Part shown: positions 1 to 10,647 of the stretch, piece by piece
Numbering within the stretch: the first letter of the stretch is position 1
Layout: each line of letters starts with the position of its first letter
NCBI GenBank assembly: GCA_033297205.1
Contig: MU859174.1
Location: 1 to 64,000 of the forward strand
Source: Pseudoneurospora amorphoporcata
Taxonomy: Eukaryota; Ascomycota; Sordariomycetes; Sordariales; Sordariaceae
Direction of reading: 5' to 3'
DNA: 64,000 nucleotides
The notes under the pieces: generated by a model
Databases searched by the model: none
What the model saw: only the letters and a program-made list of their open reading frames with translations
What the model was told of the DNA's origin: nothing
Translations under genes and position numbers: made by a program

Positions 1-129
1 CTTATGTACCTATGCCACGCCGTCGTCGCAGGCACGACTTATTATCTAGTATTGGTAGAACGTAGTCGAAAAATTCATCATCATCATCATCATCAATTAC
101 CCTGTGCGCAACGGAACACAGAACAGCGT
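1..129. other. Left edge, no gene seen
   Basis: No coding signal is visible. A short ATC trinucleotide run lies at about 77-96. The stretch ends where the left arm of a large inverted repeat begins. Confidence 0.4.
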
Positions 130-386
130 GTACCGTAATAACTCGATAAACTGGCGAAAAGCTTTCCCTGTTTTTCTGGCAGATGTAAGGCAGGAATCAG
201 CTCAGTCAGCCAACATACACCAGCAAATGTATCTGCCCAGTTAGGGAAACTAAAGGATATTGCCCTCCACGTTAACTCACATACATTTACATATACAGGA
301 AGCGGGCTGATCCTACCAGCTCCCTGTACATATCTGCCAGAAAAACAGGAAAAGCTTTTCGCCAGTTTATCGAGTTATTACGGTAC
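130..386. repeat. Large inverted repeat, possible MITE
   Basis: Bases 130-187 (starting GTACCGTAATAACTCG) and 327-386 (ending CGAGTTATTACGGTAC) are reverse complements over about 58 bp, with one mismatch (GGG versus GGA) and a 2-base length difference. Weaker complementarity continues inward (AGGAATCAGC near 190-203 against AGGATCAGC read backwards near 307-315). The loop is about 139 bp without an open reading frame. The arms stop sharply at both ends, as in a non-autonomous transposable element or a foldback element. I could not find a clear target-site duplication. It lies downstream of the stop codon of the sugar transporter. Confidence 0.7.
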
Positions 387-600
387 GCCACTGAGGTACC
401 CCCTGGCTGGCCAGACGGGACCAAAGAGCAGCGCACCCACGAGTCCCTCAATTTGTTGAGAAAGTACGACCAACTTCTTCCTTATATGACTCCTTCCACA
501 TGCGCGGGCACTCATGGATGTTCCAGCTTACGTAAACCAAAACGGTGAATCCCTCACCTCTCCCACCTCTTGCGCCAAAGTGACCCCTCGCTGCCTCGCA
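387..600. other. 3' flank of sugar transporter
   Basis: Short non-coding stretch between the inverted repeat and the stop codon of the transporter; presumably its 3' UTR. Nothing else seen. Confidence 0.4.
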
Positions 601-2385
601 TTAGTCAACACCCTCACTCTCAATCACGTACCCCTCAAACTGCCTTGCTCCAACCTTCCTCTCGAACAAAATATCCAACTCTTCATACGTCCTCCCGCTC
701 GTCTCGGGGACTCTCAAATACGACCATATTAAGCACAACGCAGCAAGTCCCCCGAAGAAGAAACCCAGTTTCCCTTGCATGTTTGCTTGGTCAGGGTTGA
801 TCATGTACGGAATCACAACCGTCATCACGCAGCCGAGAGCGCCCTGAGCGGCAGTCGCAAGGGCGATGCTCTTCGATCGGACCCTGGTCGCGCTGGCTTC
901 AGACAGGATGACGAAGCAGACAGGACCGATGGAGATGTCATAGAAGAAGTTCCACACCAGCATCAGGGAGGATTCGGCCCATATTACACTGGCGGGTCGG
1001 CCGGGGATGCAGTCAAGGATGCCGATGATGATTTGCAGGATGACGAGGATGAGGAGGCCCGTGTTGTAGATCTTTCGGCGGCCGTAGCGGATGAGGAGCG
1101 GCCAGGAGAGGATAGTGCCTAGGAAGCCGACGGCTGGGGTAAGACCGGGTTAGCTTGAGGTGAGAGAGAGAGAGGGTAATAGACAGGGCAGTGGCTCACC
1201 TAGAAACCCAATCCCCATGTTGAACGCTTCATCAGTATCCAACCCAGCAAGCTGAAAGAAATACGTCCCATAGTTGATCAAGTAAATCCCACTCAATACC
1301 TGCGTACAATACACCCCCATCGAAATCTCCGTCCTACGAAGATTCACCCCTCTGAAACAATCCCAATAAGTGCTCCCCATCTCCAATTCCTGCTCCAACC
1401 GATCCGTCTCCACAATCACCGCTAACGTCTTTCCCACATCGACCTTCTCCGACGCCAGCCTGCGCAGCACCATCTTCGCCTCATCCAGCCTCCCCTTCCT
1501 GACCAACCACCACGGACTTTCCGGCACCCACACCAGCCCCGGCAAGATAATCAAACACCAAAACCACTGCAGCGCAAACGGGATGGAATAAGCCCAATGA
1601 TCACCCAGTTTACTCGTGCCCGCGCACACACTGTTTCCCAGCAGTTGTCCAATAACAAAGCACAAATTGACATAACTCGTCAACACGCCCCTCATCGCCA
1701 TCGGACACACCTCGCTCGAATAAGCGGGCGCAATGACAGCATAACACCCCAGCACGAGACCACCCAAAAGCTCACCAACCAACAAAACCTGCAGCGATCT
1801 TGCAAAGAACTGGATGAAAATAAGACAAGCCGTCATCACCACACAAGTCCCAAAAGTCCATTTTCGCCCAAACCGCTCCATCGGGTACCCCGCGATCAAG
1901 GCGCCAACGACTTGGCCCACGGGGTTACCCATCGATAGCCCCGTCTGCCAGGGCGCGCTGATGATGTAGTCGCCTTCAAAAAGGTAGCCGAAGTCTTTGC
2001 GGAATTGCGGCATGGCGTAGAGGTTGCCGAGGAGTTGCGGGTCGAAGGCGAGCATTATTACGCCCATGGAGACGAAGGCGGACCAGAGGATGGCGGCGGG
2101 GTAGAGCTTGCAGGCTTCGAGGAAGGTGAGGGAGCGTTCGAAGGCGATGGCGGAGGATAGGTCGGTGTCGTGCTGGATGGCCTTGATGGTGGCATCTGTT
2201 TTGTTGTTGTTGGGTTTGTCCATGGTGGGCTTTTGGGTGGCTCGATGTTCGAGAATAAATTCGGCCGGGGAGTCAAGGTCGCTGTCTTCGTCGCTGTTGT
2301 TGGCGAGAAGCAAAGGTGACCGTTCATGGTAATGAGAGGAACTTCCGGTGCCCGTAGGGGCCATTCCGGGAGGGCGGTGTGCCAT
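601..2385 (-). CDS. MFS sugar transporter, maltose/alpha-glucoside permease type
   Basis: A 572-residue sugar:H+ symporter of the major facilitator superfamily, expected in the plasma membrane. Two exons: 2385-1200 and 1133-601. The 66-bp intron starts GTGAGC and ends CCCCAG; joining them restores GFLAVGFLGTILSW across the junction. The hydrophilic N-terminal tail of about 90 residues contains a HYHERSPLLL segment. About twelve hydrophobic segments follow. Family signatures are PMERFGRKW (loop 2-3), PESPWWLVRKGR (after TM6), RYGRRK (loop 8-9) and PETSGRTYEELDILFERKV at the C-terminal end of TM12. The last one is typical of fungal maltose permeases (MAL31/MalP-like), so an alpha-glucoside substrate is the best guess, but substrate cannot be read from sequence. 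The stop lies 215 bp from the inverted repeat. Confidence 0.9.
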
Positions 2386-3847
2386 TATATCTGTAAAGGG
2401 CCAGCCAGGCGATACAGGTAGGGAACTAAACCGGCAGGTGATGTTACACTACGGTAGTCCCAAAGGTAAATGTCGACGCAGTGTGATCACTTCAGAGTCA
2501 TTAGCAGTTGGAGCTCTCCGGGTGAGATGTAACCACGCGATATGGGTCCATCTACAACAGGCCTGGTATTGGCTCTCCGGCAGCATGAATTGGGGGCCGG
2601 CCTGTTGGACCCCGAACTGTTAATTATGCCCGTCCATGGAACCTCATCGATGAGTTCTCAAGGGAGTATCATTTCGAGTTACGTTGTCTTTGGGCAGAAA
2701 CAAATCTGGTCGATATCGTGTGGCATGGAAAGAAGGAAGCAGTGTCGTTGAGCATTGGGATTTGTTTGTCCGTGTCGATTCAAGGAATCGGCCGGCCCGG
2801 CCCTTTTCGTTCGTGTGGTGAAAAGACTTCGTCGGGAGTATACCATCCGGTGGGCATCCTGAGGAGCCATCACAATGCTTTTACGGTCGTTGAAATAAGC
2901 TGCGTATGTTGCTAGGCTCGGGTGTGACCGAGTTGTCTCGATTAACAAAAGATGGAAGAGAGGTCATAAGTGGGGAAACTAAGTCGGGCGGGGGCGGGCG
3001 ATTGCCACTGTGGAGAACGGATTGTCGTGTTGCCCCACCTGCACGTGCTTGGCAATGTTGCGTCTTGGCATTCCTCTGTCACGGTCTGTTTTCCGAAGTC
3101 AACTAACTTCCACCGCATCCAAGGGTCCATGCACGAAGCACAACATAACTGAAGAAGATCTACCTCTAGAGGTAGTCTCAAAGTGCCTCGGGCAATCCCG
3201 GCATTTCGAATAAGAAAGAGACCAGAGGGGTCCCCCAGCGCGCCATGTGCTTCCACTTCCATTCCTTTCAGGGCACTGAATGTCTCACCTTATTCTACGC
3301 ATTTCCACAAATCCAAAACATCAATCATCCGAGTCAGTTCAAGGAACTTGACAGCGGTACATACGTATAACTCCAATTGAACGGATACTGGAAATGTACA
3401 ACATGAATTGGAAGCCTATTCACTACTCTTCTCGATACGAGGCGCTAGCTGTCCACCAGCCACTGACAATACACCCGGCCTACTGCATAGTAAAATTACA
3501 GTCAGCATTGATCCCACCTTCTTACTAACCAACGCGTTACATCGAACCCTTTGGCAGCAAACATCCGTCGAGACTATGTGTTTGACTCCAAGACGGGAAT
3601 GGCGACCCTGAATCGTATCAGAAACCAGCCGCCGGTTGACGGGCGGTGACCAAAGCCCTTGCATCCGATCTTTTGGTTTCAGCAAAACTAGGTTTCTCTC
3701 AACGACAAAACCTCGGCTGCTCCCGCCGAAGTCATTGTTCTCTCCACCTTCCATCGCACCCTGAGCCAAAAAATCAAACCTTCGACTTCTCAACAACGCG
3801 AAACATCACGCGATATTAACTCCTATAGAATTGGTACATCCGCCACC
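2386..3847. other. Divergent intergenic region
   Basis: Non-coding DNA of 1.46 kb between the start codons of the sugar transporter (-) and the membrane glycosyltransferase-like gene (+). It must hold both promoters. Small ORFs here have no recognisable protein character. Pyrimidine-rich stretches precede the start at 3848. Confidence 0.5.
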
Positions 3848-5353
3848 ATGATCGCGACCATGAACCCACGCGTTGCGCGTCTCTCGATTCTTGTCTTCTG
3901 TTTTCTCGGCCTCACATTTGGCTTCTTGCATGCCTACAGAGGCAGTCCAACAGCCAACCGACTACTCAAGACAATTCCGATCCTTAACGACGACAACAAT
4001 CACGCTAGTAATCAACCCGTGGCCGACAACAAGCCTCTAGGGCCTCAGCCGCCCAAATATAAACCTCCTCCAAAGAACCCTCCCCCGCCCATCACCGACC
4101 CTTTCCCTTTGCTCGCCACCACTTCCAAGGACGTCCTTCCTCCCCCAATCCCTGCCTACAACGTTCCCCACCCCGACTTACACCTCCACTACGGCCTCTC
4201 TCGCCCTCCCCCGCTCTTCGTCGGCTTCACGCGCCAATGGCCCATGCTCCTGCAAGCCGTGGTCTCGTACATCACCGCCGGCTGGCCCGCCTCCGGCATC
4301 TACGTCGTCGAGAACACCGGCGTGCACAACTCCAACCGGGCCGGTCTTTTGTCTTTACAAAACCCCTTCTTCCTCAATCACACCACACTCAAACGGCTGG
4401 GCGTGAACGTGATCCAGACGCCCGTGCTGCTCAACTTTGCGCAGATGCAGAACTTTTTTCTCGACGTGGCCTACCAGGAAAATCACAAGTATTACTTTTA
4501 CAGCCACCAGGACGTGCTGGTGTTTTCGTTTGAGGACGGCCCCGATCAGGAGCGCAGGCCGGGCGATAGGGAGTGGGAAACTTATGACGAGAAGGATAAG
4601 GAGGCGACGGTTATGAACCCATTCGGGGCGGGCGAGGAAGGGTATAGGACGATTTATGAGAATTGTCTGAGAGAGATCAATACGACGGTGGCGAGGAAGG
4701 AGAGGTGGGGGTTCCGCTGGTTTCAGTACGATCACTTGACGTTGGTGAATCGGGCGGCCCTAGAGGCGGTGGGCGGGTGGGACTCGATGATTCCGTACTA
4801 TGCGACTGATTGCGATATGAATGGGAAGCTGGAGATGGATGGTTGGACGATGAAGCACCGGAGGGCGGGCATCATAAATGATGTTTCGAGCGTGATGACG
4901 GATTTGGAGGCGCTGTACCGGAACCCGGCGGTTGTTCCGGGGTTTGTGGACCCGAATCCTCTGCCGCCGGATCAGGAAGCGAGTATCAAGGAGAAGGGCA
5001 AGTGGAAGGTGAAGGAAGGGTCCAACGGCGAAAAAGTCTATTCGAACACGACGGCCATGCCCACGGACCAGAAAGAATATTTCCGCATCCTCAACCAGGT
5101 GGGAATTGACATGGGCGCCCACAAATACCGCGATGGCGACCACCAGCGAAACAGATGGCAGAAAAGCCAGCAAGGTGGTCTGGGCGAGTCATACTACTAC
5201 GATCCAGAAGGGTTTGCCCGTGCTTTTCAACTCCTGACAGAGGCTGGAAGAAAAATCTACAGCGAGAAATGGGGTCACCAAGGATGTGACATTGCGAAAA
5301 AGACGCAACTCAAGTTGCAAGACCAGTGGAGAGTTGAAAAGGACTTCGAATAA
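3848..5353 (+). CDS. Type II membrane protein, putative GT-A-like glycosyltransferase
   Basis: One exon, 501 residues. The start has a strong context (CGCCACCATG); a second Met is five residues later. Residues 10-30 form one hydrophobic segment (LSILVFCFLGLTFGFLHAY) after a short basic N-terminus, so a Golgi-type type II membrane anchor is likely. A proline-rich stem follows (about residues 60-105). The lumenal part starts around PPLFVGFTRQWPMLL. It contains YSHQDVLVFSFEDG (about residue 217), WGFRWFQYDHLTLVNR and PYYATDCDMNGKLEMDGW (about residue 315). The acidic HQD and DCD motifs and the surrounding pattern resemble nucleotide-sugar-binding GT-A folds. I do not recognise a named family, and no donor or acceptor is assigned. 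Compared with the downstream LPMO it is intact and unremarkable in codon use. Confidence 0.8.
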   Translation: MIATMNPRVARLSILVFCFLGLTFGFLHAYRGSPTANRLLKTIPILNDDNNHASNQPVADNKPLGPQPPKYKPPPKNPPPPITDPFPLLATTSKDVLPPPIPAYNVPHPDLHLHYGLSRPPPLFVGFTRQWPMLLQAVVSYITAGWPASGIYVVENTGVHNSNRAGLLSLQNPFFLNHTTLKRLGVNVIQTPVLLNFAQMQNFFLDVAYQENHKYYFYSHQDVLVFSFEDGPDQERRPGDREWETYDEKDKEATVMNPFGAGEEGYRTIYENCLREINTTVARKERWGFRWFQYDHLTLVNRAALEAVGGWDSMIPYYATDCDMNGKLEMDGWTMKHRRAGIINDVSSVMTDLEALYRNPAVVPGFVDPNPLPPDQEASIKEKGKWKVKEGSNGEKVYSNTTAMPTDQKEYFRILNQVGIDMGAHKYRDGDHQRNRWQKSQQGGLGESYYYDPEGFARAFQLLTEAGRKIYSEKWGHQGCDIAKKTQLKLQDQWRVEKDFE

Positions 5354-5522
5354 GCGGTTGATCCCTATGGAATTTTGCTTTGCAAACACAACAGGTGCTG
5401 ACTATCTATACCTCATCATCTACCTTGCTGACCCGGTAGTAATTCAACGCCGGCCCGCAGTCACCTATGAGCAGGACACTGAACCTGTGATGACCTTCGG
5501 CTATGGGCCTTCGTTTACAACC

Positions 5523-6788
5523 TTACGAAGCTGGTGCGCACTGCGAGTAATAAGGGGGCGAGACAGCCTTGCAGGTGTATCCGCTCTGTCGGTTTTTCAA
5601 CATTGTCAGCTCAGCCTTCATCCACGCCTTCATGTCAAGGAAGAGTTTACTTACCGCGCACTGAGTGCACCCAGAGTATCCATTTCCACCACATTGTCCA
5701 TAAGCAGCGACCGCGCAAGCACCCGGCGCGCTCGGACTATCCCCACCACCAGTATTCGGCTCACCCACCTCTGGTGCATTCCCATCCGACCCACCACTTG
5801 CCGGCTTTCCACCCGACGCCACCGCCGATGGCGAGCTGCCCACCTTACAAGTCGACTCACACCCGGTACACCCCGAACCAGCCTGCTTCGTCAACCCCCC
5901 GCTTACCACTGCCGGGCCCGGCGCCACATAATTACTAACCGCCGCATGGATATTGATCTGGATGCCCGGATCACTAGCCTTATACGCCCCCGGAAACTTG
6001 GCCGTCGCATAACTCACACTCCCCGACCCGCTGCCACCAGAAACCGTAATCTGATGACAAGAAATATAAAACTGCGCCCCGCCACTCTGGCCAGCCGTAT
6101 GCAGCGCCAACGCCTCGGCACGCAACAAGTAATCGCCATTGAGCAGGTCCTTGGGGATGGGCACGTCCATCCGTCCGCAGCAGGCGTTGAGGTCGCGCGT
6201 GCCCCAGTTGTCGTCGTCGCCTACGCGGCCGCCGGACTTTTTGGACTAGGCGTTGGAGAAGATCTTGAACCAGCCCCCCGAGGAACCGTCGGCTGTTGAG
6301 GCGTCGGAGACTTTGGAGAGGTAGATCTGTACGGGACCCCAGTGGGCGCCGCCTATGGCTTCGGATTTGCAGGAGCGGTCGCCTGGTTGCTGTTTTGGGT
6401 TAAAAGATGTTCGAGTTAGGTAGTGATCGCTTTGAGGTGGGATGGGCACTGAACCGTGCGGGTGGGGTCTTGGAAAAGAAGAAATGGTCGTTTGGGAGGG
6501 AATCAAGGGGAAGAAGGAACTCACCTGGTGCATCTCAACCGTCACGGTCCCGCCTGCATTGACGGGGCATTTTCCACTGACACCCCTGGTACCGGCATTA
6601 CAAACGAAATCTCGGCTTCCCACGTTGGTGACCGGGGGGGGGGGGGGGGGGAGTTGGAGGTGGGGAGGCGGTTGCAGGTCGAGCCGTAGTCGGTGCCGTC
6701 TACCCATAGTTTGTTGGAAGATTGCGTGGCCGGTTACTTCCCTGGCAGCTAGGGCGGCGGTTAGGATGGCGAGCAATGAGGACTTCAT
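5523..6788 (-). pseudogene. AA9 lytic polysaccharide monooxygenase with CBM1, reading frame damaged
   Basis: Secreted copper enzyme that cleaves cellulose oxidatively. Exons 6788-6525, 6389-5655 and 5585-5523; introns of 135 and 69 nt (GTGAGT...CAG and GTAAGT...CAG). Signal peptide of about 20 residues, then mature His1 (HAIFQQ). The second copper His is in EMHQ|QPGDRSC, the axial Tyr in HTAGQSGGAQFYISC. A Ser/Gly/Cys-rich linker leads to a C-terminal CBM1 (AYGQCGGNGYSGCTQCA, then SGYTCKAVSPPYYSQC). Three lesions are seen. One extra A follows codons QQ (about 6710), shifting WVDGTDYGSTC out of frame. An 18-C run (6634-6651) adds 14 bases relative to the expected sequence, so frame returns before VTNVGSRDF. 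A conserved Trp codon TGG reads TAG at 6248-6246 in FSNA-W-SKKSGG. Everything else is in frame. It is either a recently broken gene or an assembly artefact. Confidence 0.88.
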
Positions 6789-8669
6789 GGCTGTGGATGG
6801 TTGTTGAAAGATGGGAAATTAGCTTGACTGCAAAAGTGCTGGACGAGGAGGTGCAAGAAGATGCAAGACAAAGGTTGTGGACGCGGGTATAAAGAAGAAT
6901 CAGAGCCTACCACACAAGATGAGAGGCAGACGACCACCTTATTACGTCTACGGCAGCTCTACCTGCTTAACTCAGTTACAGACGCCATTAAAATACCTGT
7001 CTAAGCATATTAGAGTCTCCACAACCACAATTACGAGCCACATCGCCATTCGTGCGTTTGAACGCCCGCGTGGGCTTCCTCGGCTTTACTCTGAAGATTA
7101 TCTGACCTCTATAACACATTACGGCAAAGAAAAAGAAGAAAAAAAGGCGTCCGGGGCCCCAGATTCTGTGTGTGGCAGCGTCCATCTACCGAGAACAAGC
7201 CAATCCAACCCAGGCTCCCAGGTTATCAAAACATCGAGCGAGTCTTGTAGCATGCGACACTCATATGAAATCTTTTTGAGGTCACTGGACTTCCTGGGCC
7301 AGTTAAGCAATACACCAGAATAACGGGATTGGCCATTTCACCGGCCTGGCAACAGTCAGCATAGTGATTTAATATGAGTCCCGTCATTTAACCGGCAGTG
7401 TGTGAGAATTATGAGCCGGGAAGAAACGCAGTTTTGTTCCATCTAGCTGTCTAGGTGTTATGTGTCGTTGATTGACTCGTGGGTGAGTGGATGGAGACCG
7501 TCCGAAGACTGAGTGACTCGTATGTGCCGAGCCGTATTTATGCGTGTACTAGAGGTGAAATGGAACCGGGGAAGGAAGGAAGGAAGGACATCGGCCATGT
7601 TCGATCTATGTACGTGGGTTGCGGGACACCGGGCTCGGAAATTCCATGTTATACCTTTACCTTCTCTAGAACTGGACTCGGCTTCATTGTGGATCATTGG
7701 CTCACTGATTCTTGAGCAGCTGAGTTGTCTTGATAACTTAATGATAAGTTTTTCAATGATGAAGATGCTTTTCGGGCCGTTAGAGGCTGGGGAGTGAGTG
7801 ATCTTGAATGTCCCGATACTTCCATGTCTACAAATGGCCGAAGTGGCTAGCACGTTGGTTTCGCAGAGGGTCGTGGTGAGGAACGATGTTGAAGTACTCC
7901 GAGTACCTAAGAGTAGTACAAGAACTGTCCGTACTTCCTCTCAGTTGGCCGTCACTCCTGTCACAGGTCGATCAATGGTTAGAGGTAACTTACTCTTACT
8001 TTCGAACAAGAAAAGACCGATGATCATTACCTCTAGGATCACTCATCACGATACTCTACAAGCAAAGTCCCGCCTCTTTCACCCTAAAGAAAGCCTCCAA
8101 AAGATGATATTCCACCTACAGCCGCCCACTGTCCACCACGAATTGGCCAGCCAATCGCTAAACTGCCGGTCAGTATAACCTCACTTTTGTCCAACTTCAC
8201 GTACTGTCAGAATCCGTAAGTGCATGCATAGGTCCTATCGGCATGTCCCGAATGCTATACCACGTCGCATATAATGAGGAGTAAGAAGATGCGATCTCTT
8301 GAGATTGAGAGCCGCGATGCCAAGTTGGAAGGACAGTTCTACGTGGGGGTTCAAAATGGTGGCACGCTAAACTAGTAGCTGAGAACTAGGACGACGTGCA
8401 AAGACCAAACAAGTTTGTGATCATCGTGAGATGGTTCCACAACTTGGCAAGGGACCAAAATTCCATGGAATCGGCCCGGGGGCCAAGACGAGGGATGACA
8501 GTGTCGGCGGTGAAGCTTAAACTTGACCGAACTTGATCGGGAAAAGTGAAAACCAATGACGGACTTCTTCCATATATACTTGGTGTGACCACACACCGTC
8601 GAAGGCCGTAGATCTGCTGATTGATCTGGCCGTTCCGTCATAAATTCAGAGACCAAAGCCATCATCACC
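6789..8669. other. Divergent intergenic region, LPMO/lactonase
   Basis: 1.88 kb separating the start codons of the LPMO (-) and the secreted lactonase (+). No credible gene inside. It should contain the control region of both genes. I saw no certain activator site. A short GGAA repeat lies near 7572-7588. Confidence 0.5.
8573..8580 (+). promoter_or_regulatory. Probable TATA box of the lactonase gene
   Basis: The sequence CATATATACTTGG lies about 90 bp before the ATG at 8670, a usual distance for a fungal TATA element. No other support. Confidence 0.35.
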
Positions 8670-10178
8670 ATGGTCCGCGCTCATACACCTCTCGTGTTGC
8701 TTCTGGCAACTACTGCCAAGGCCGTCGCTGTTCCGGCTCAGGCTCAGGTCATCGACCAGAAGAGCTTCAACGTTCTGGGGGATGTGCCGCCTCCTACTGT
8801 AGCGAATTCTACCACTGTATGTCTGCCAGAGTAGGAATCTCCATGTTTTGATGTCGTCATCGCTAACCTGTCACATCTTGTGTGTGCGAGCAGCTCTTCA
8901 TCCCGCCTGGAACGACAAAGGAGTCTCTCTTCGAGAAGCCCTTCCACATCTACGATGAAGAGTTCCTGGAGATTATTGGGGCCAACCCAACTCTTACGCT
9001 TCTCAACTCGTCTGGAACAAACCCGAGGTTCCATGAGGCTGCTGTCTGGGTCCCGTCCACGGATGACTTCTTCTTTGTGCAAAACGCGGGTGATCCCGCC
9101 GCTGGCACTGGACTAAACAAGTCGGCCGTCATTCAGAAGATATCGCTTTCACAAGTGACAGCCCAGGTAGCGGCTGAGAGAAATGCCACTGGCAAGGTCG
9201 ATGTTCACTTGGTGGCCGCGACTCCTGCTATCATCAACCCTAACGGTATGTCCTGTACCCACGGTATAGGAGAGGAACGAGAAAAAGGGGGAACTAGGGA
9301 ACGACATGATACTGACCGTTTTTATTAGGCGGAACGAACTACAAAAACATAATTCTCTTCGCCGGCGAGGGACAGGGTAGCAGAGTTGCTCCGGCGCTTT
9401 ATGTTATGTCAACCAATGCTCCTTACAACGCCACGGTCATCTTGGACAACTACTTTGGCCGTCAGTTCAACTCGATCAATGACGTTGCCATCAACCCGCG
9501 CACCGGGGAGATTTACTTTACCGATACCACCTACGGCCATGTCCAGGATTTCCGGCCCGAGACTGTGATTCAGAAGCAGGTTTGGAGGTTTAACGAGACC
9601 ACGGGGGCCGTGGCCGTTGCGGCTGATGGGTTTAACATGCCTAATGGTAAGTAGATGGAAGAAATTCCCGTCGTCGGTTTTTGCGAAGGGAGGTGAGACG
9701 TAACTAACCCGAACTAGGCATCACCTTCTCCCCAGACGGTCTCCACGCCTACGTGACCGACACCGGCGTCATCCAGGGCTTTTTCGGGCGTAACTCGTCC
9801 TTCCCATCGAGCATGTGAGTTTTTGTTTTCCAGCCACCAGCTCGCGACGCCGCTGACAGTCTTTTTCAAACAAAAAAAAGCTACCGCTACGACGTTGAAG
9901 AGGACGGTACCTTCTCCAACCGCAAGACTTTCGCCTTTATCGCGACCGGCGTGCCGGATGGCGTCCACGTCGACACCAAGGGCAACGTGTACGCGGGCTG
10001 CGGCGACGGCGTGCATGTGTTCAACCCGTCCGGAAAGCTGCTCGGCAAGATCTGGATTGGCAGCACGGTCGCCAACTTCCAATTCGCTGGAAAGGGTCGG
10101 ATGGTGATCCTAGCTGAGACTGAGCTTTACTTCGCTACGTTGAAGGCAGAGGGGGCGTTCCCTGGTCAGCTTTATTGA
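8670..10178 (+). CDS. Secreted SMP-30/gluconolactonase-like lactonase
   Basis: Predicted to hydrolyse sugar or aldono-lactones outside the cell or in the secretory pathway; 403 residues. Five exons: 8670-8816, 8894-9245, 9329-9646, 9718-9814, 9881-10178, all with GT...AG introns (66-83 nt) and frame preserved. Signal peptide MVRAHTPLVLLLATTAKA, then a six-bladed propeller. Typical family blocks are FHEAAVWVPSTDDFFFVQN, SINDVAINPRTGEIYFTDTTYG, GFNMPNGITFSPDGLHAYVTDTG and GVPDGVHVDTKGNVYAGCGDGV; the acidic and Asn residues in these blocks are the usual divalent-metal ligands. Closest in character to fungal lactonohydrolases. The last intron ends in a run of A followed by G rather than a pyrimidine tract; frame supports it. 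It is divergent from a cellulose-oxidising LPMO, whose product type is a lactone. Confidence 0.88.
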
Positions 10179-10647
10179 GGGGAGGATGTTGAGTGTGCTC
10201 GTCCAGGATAAATCGCCGTGGAGAGCAATAATGGAACCCGTCTTGGTGTTTACGGCCATGTCATGGTTGTGGCCAGTTGCAGTCTAGGTACGTTATCTTG
10301 TCTTGGACGAGGGGTGTTAGCGTCGGTTAGTGCGCAGCTCCATTCCTATATACCTAGTATCAGTGCGAATCTGTTAGCAATCAGTAGCGCGCGCATGGTG
10401 TTATGTAATCCCAGAGAACCCCCAAGCTCAAAAGGCTTGGCATTGCCACTTCCCCAGAAACTGGAACCTCTCATCACAGTCCTTTGTTTCTTCTTGAGCT
10501 TGAGAGCTCTTGCAACTTCACCCGCAAGCTTCAATCGGCCACATCCGCTCTCAGCTTAGAGCAAGCAGCCTGCTCGAGCACGCCCGGAATTACTTCCAAG
10601 AGGCTTTGCTTGGCTGCGCGATACAAAGGCTGTGTGAATCGTGCAAA
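10179..10647. other. Short intergenic region and F-box gene leader
   Basis: Holds the 3' UTR of the lactonase and the promoter/leader of the F-box gene. The F-box reading frame is open back to about 10510 but has no ATG before 10648. Confidence 0.45.

Noticed and set aside
5286..6299. 337-residue plus-strand ORF overlapping the LPMO
   Set aside because: The upstream part runs into the 3' end of the membrane protein and the rest is antisense to conserved AA9 codons.
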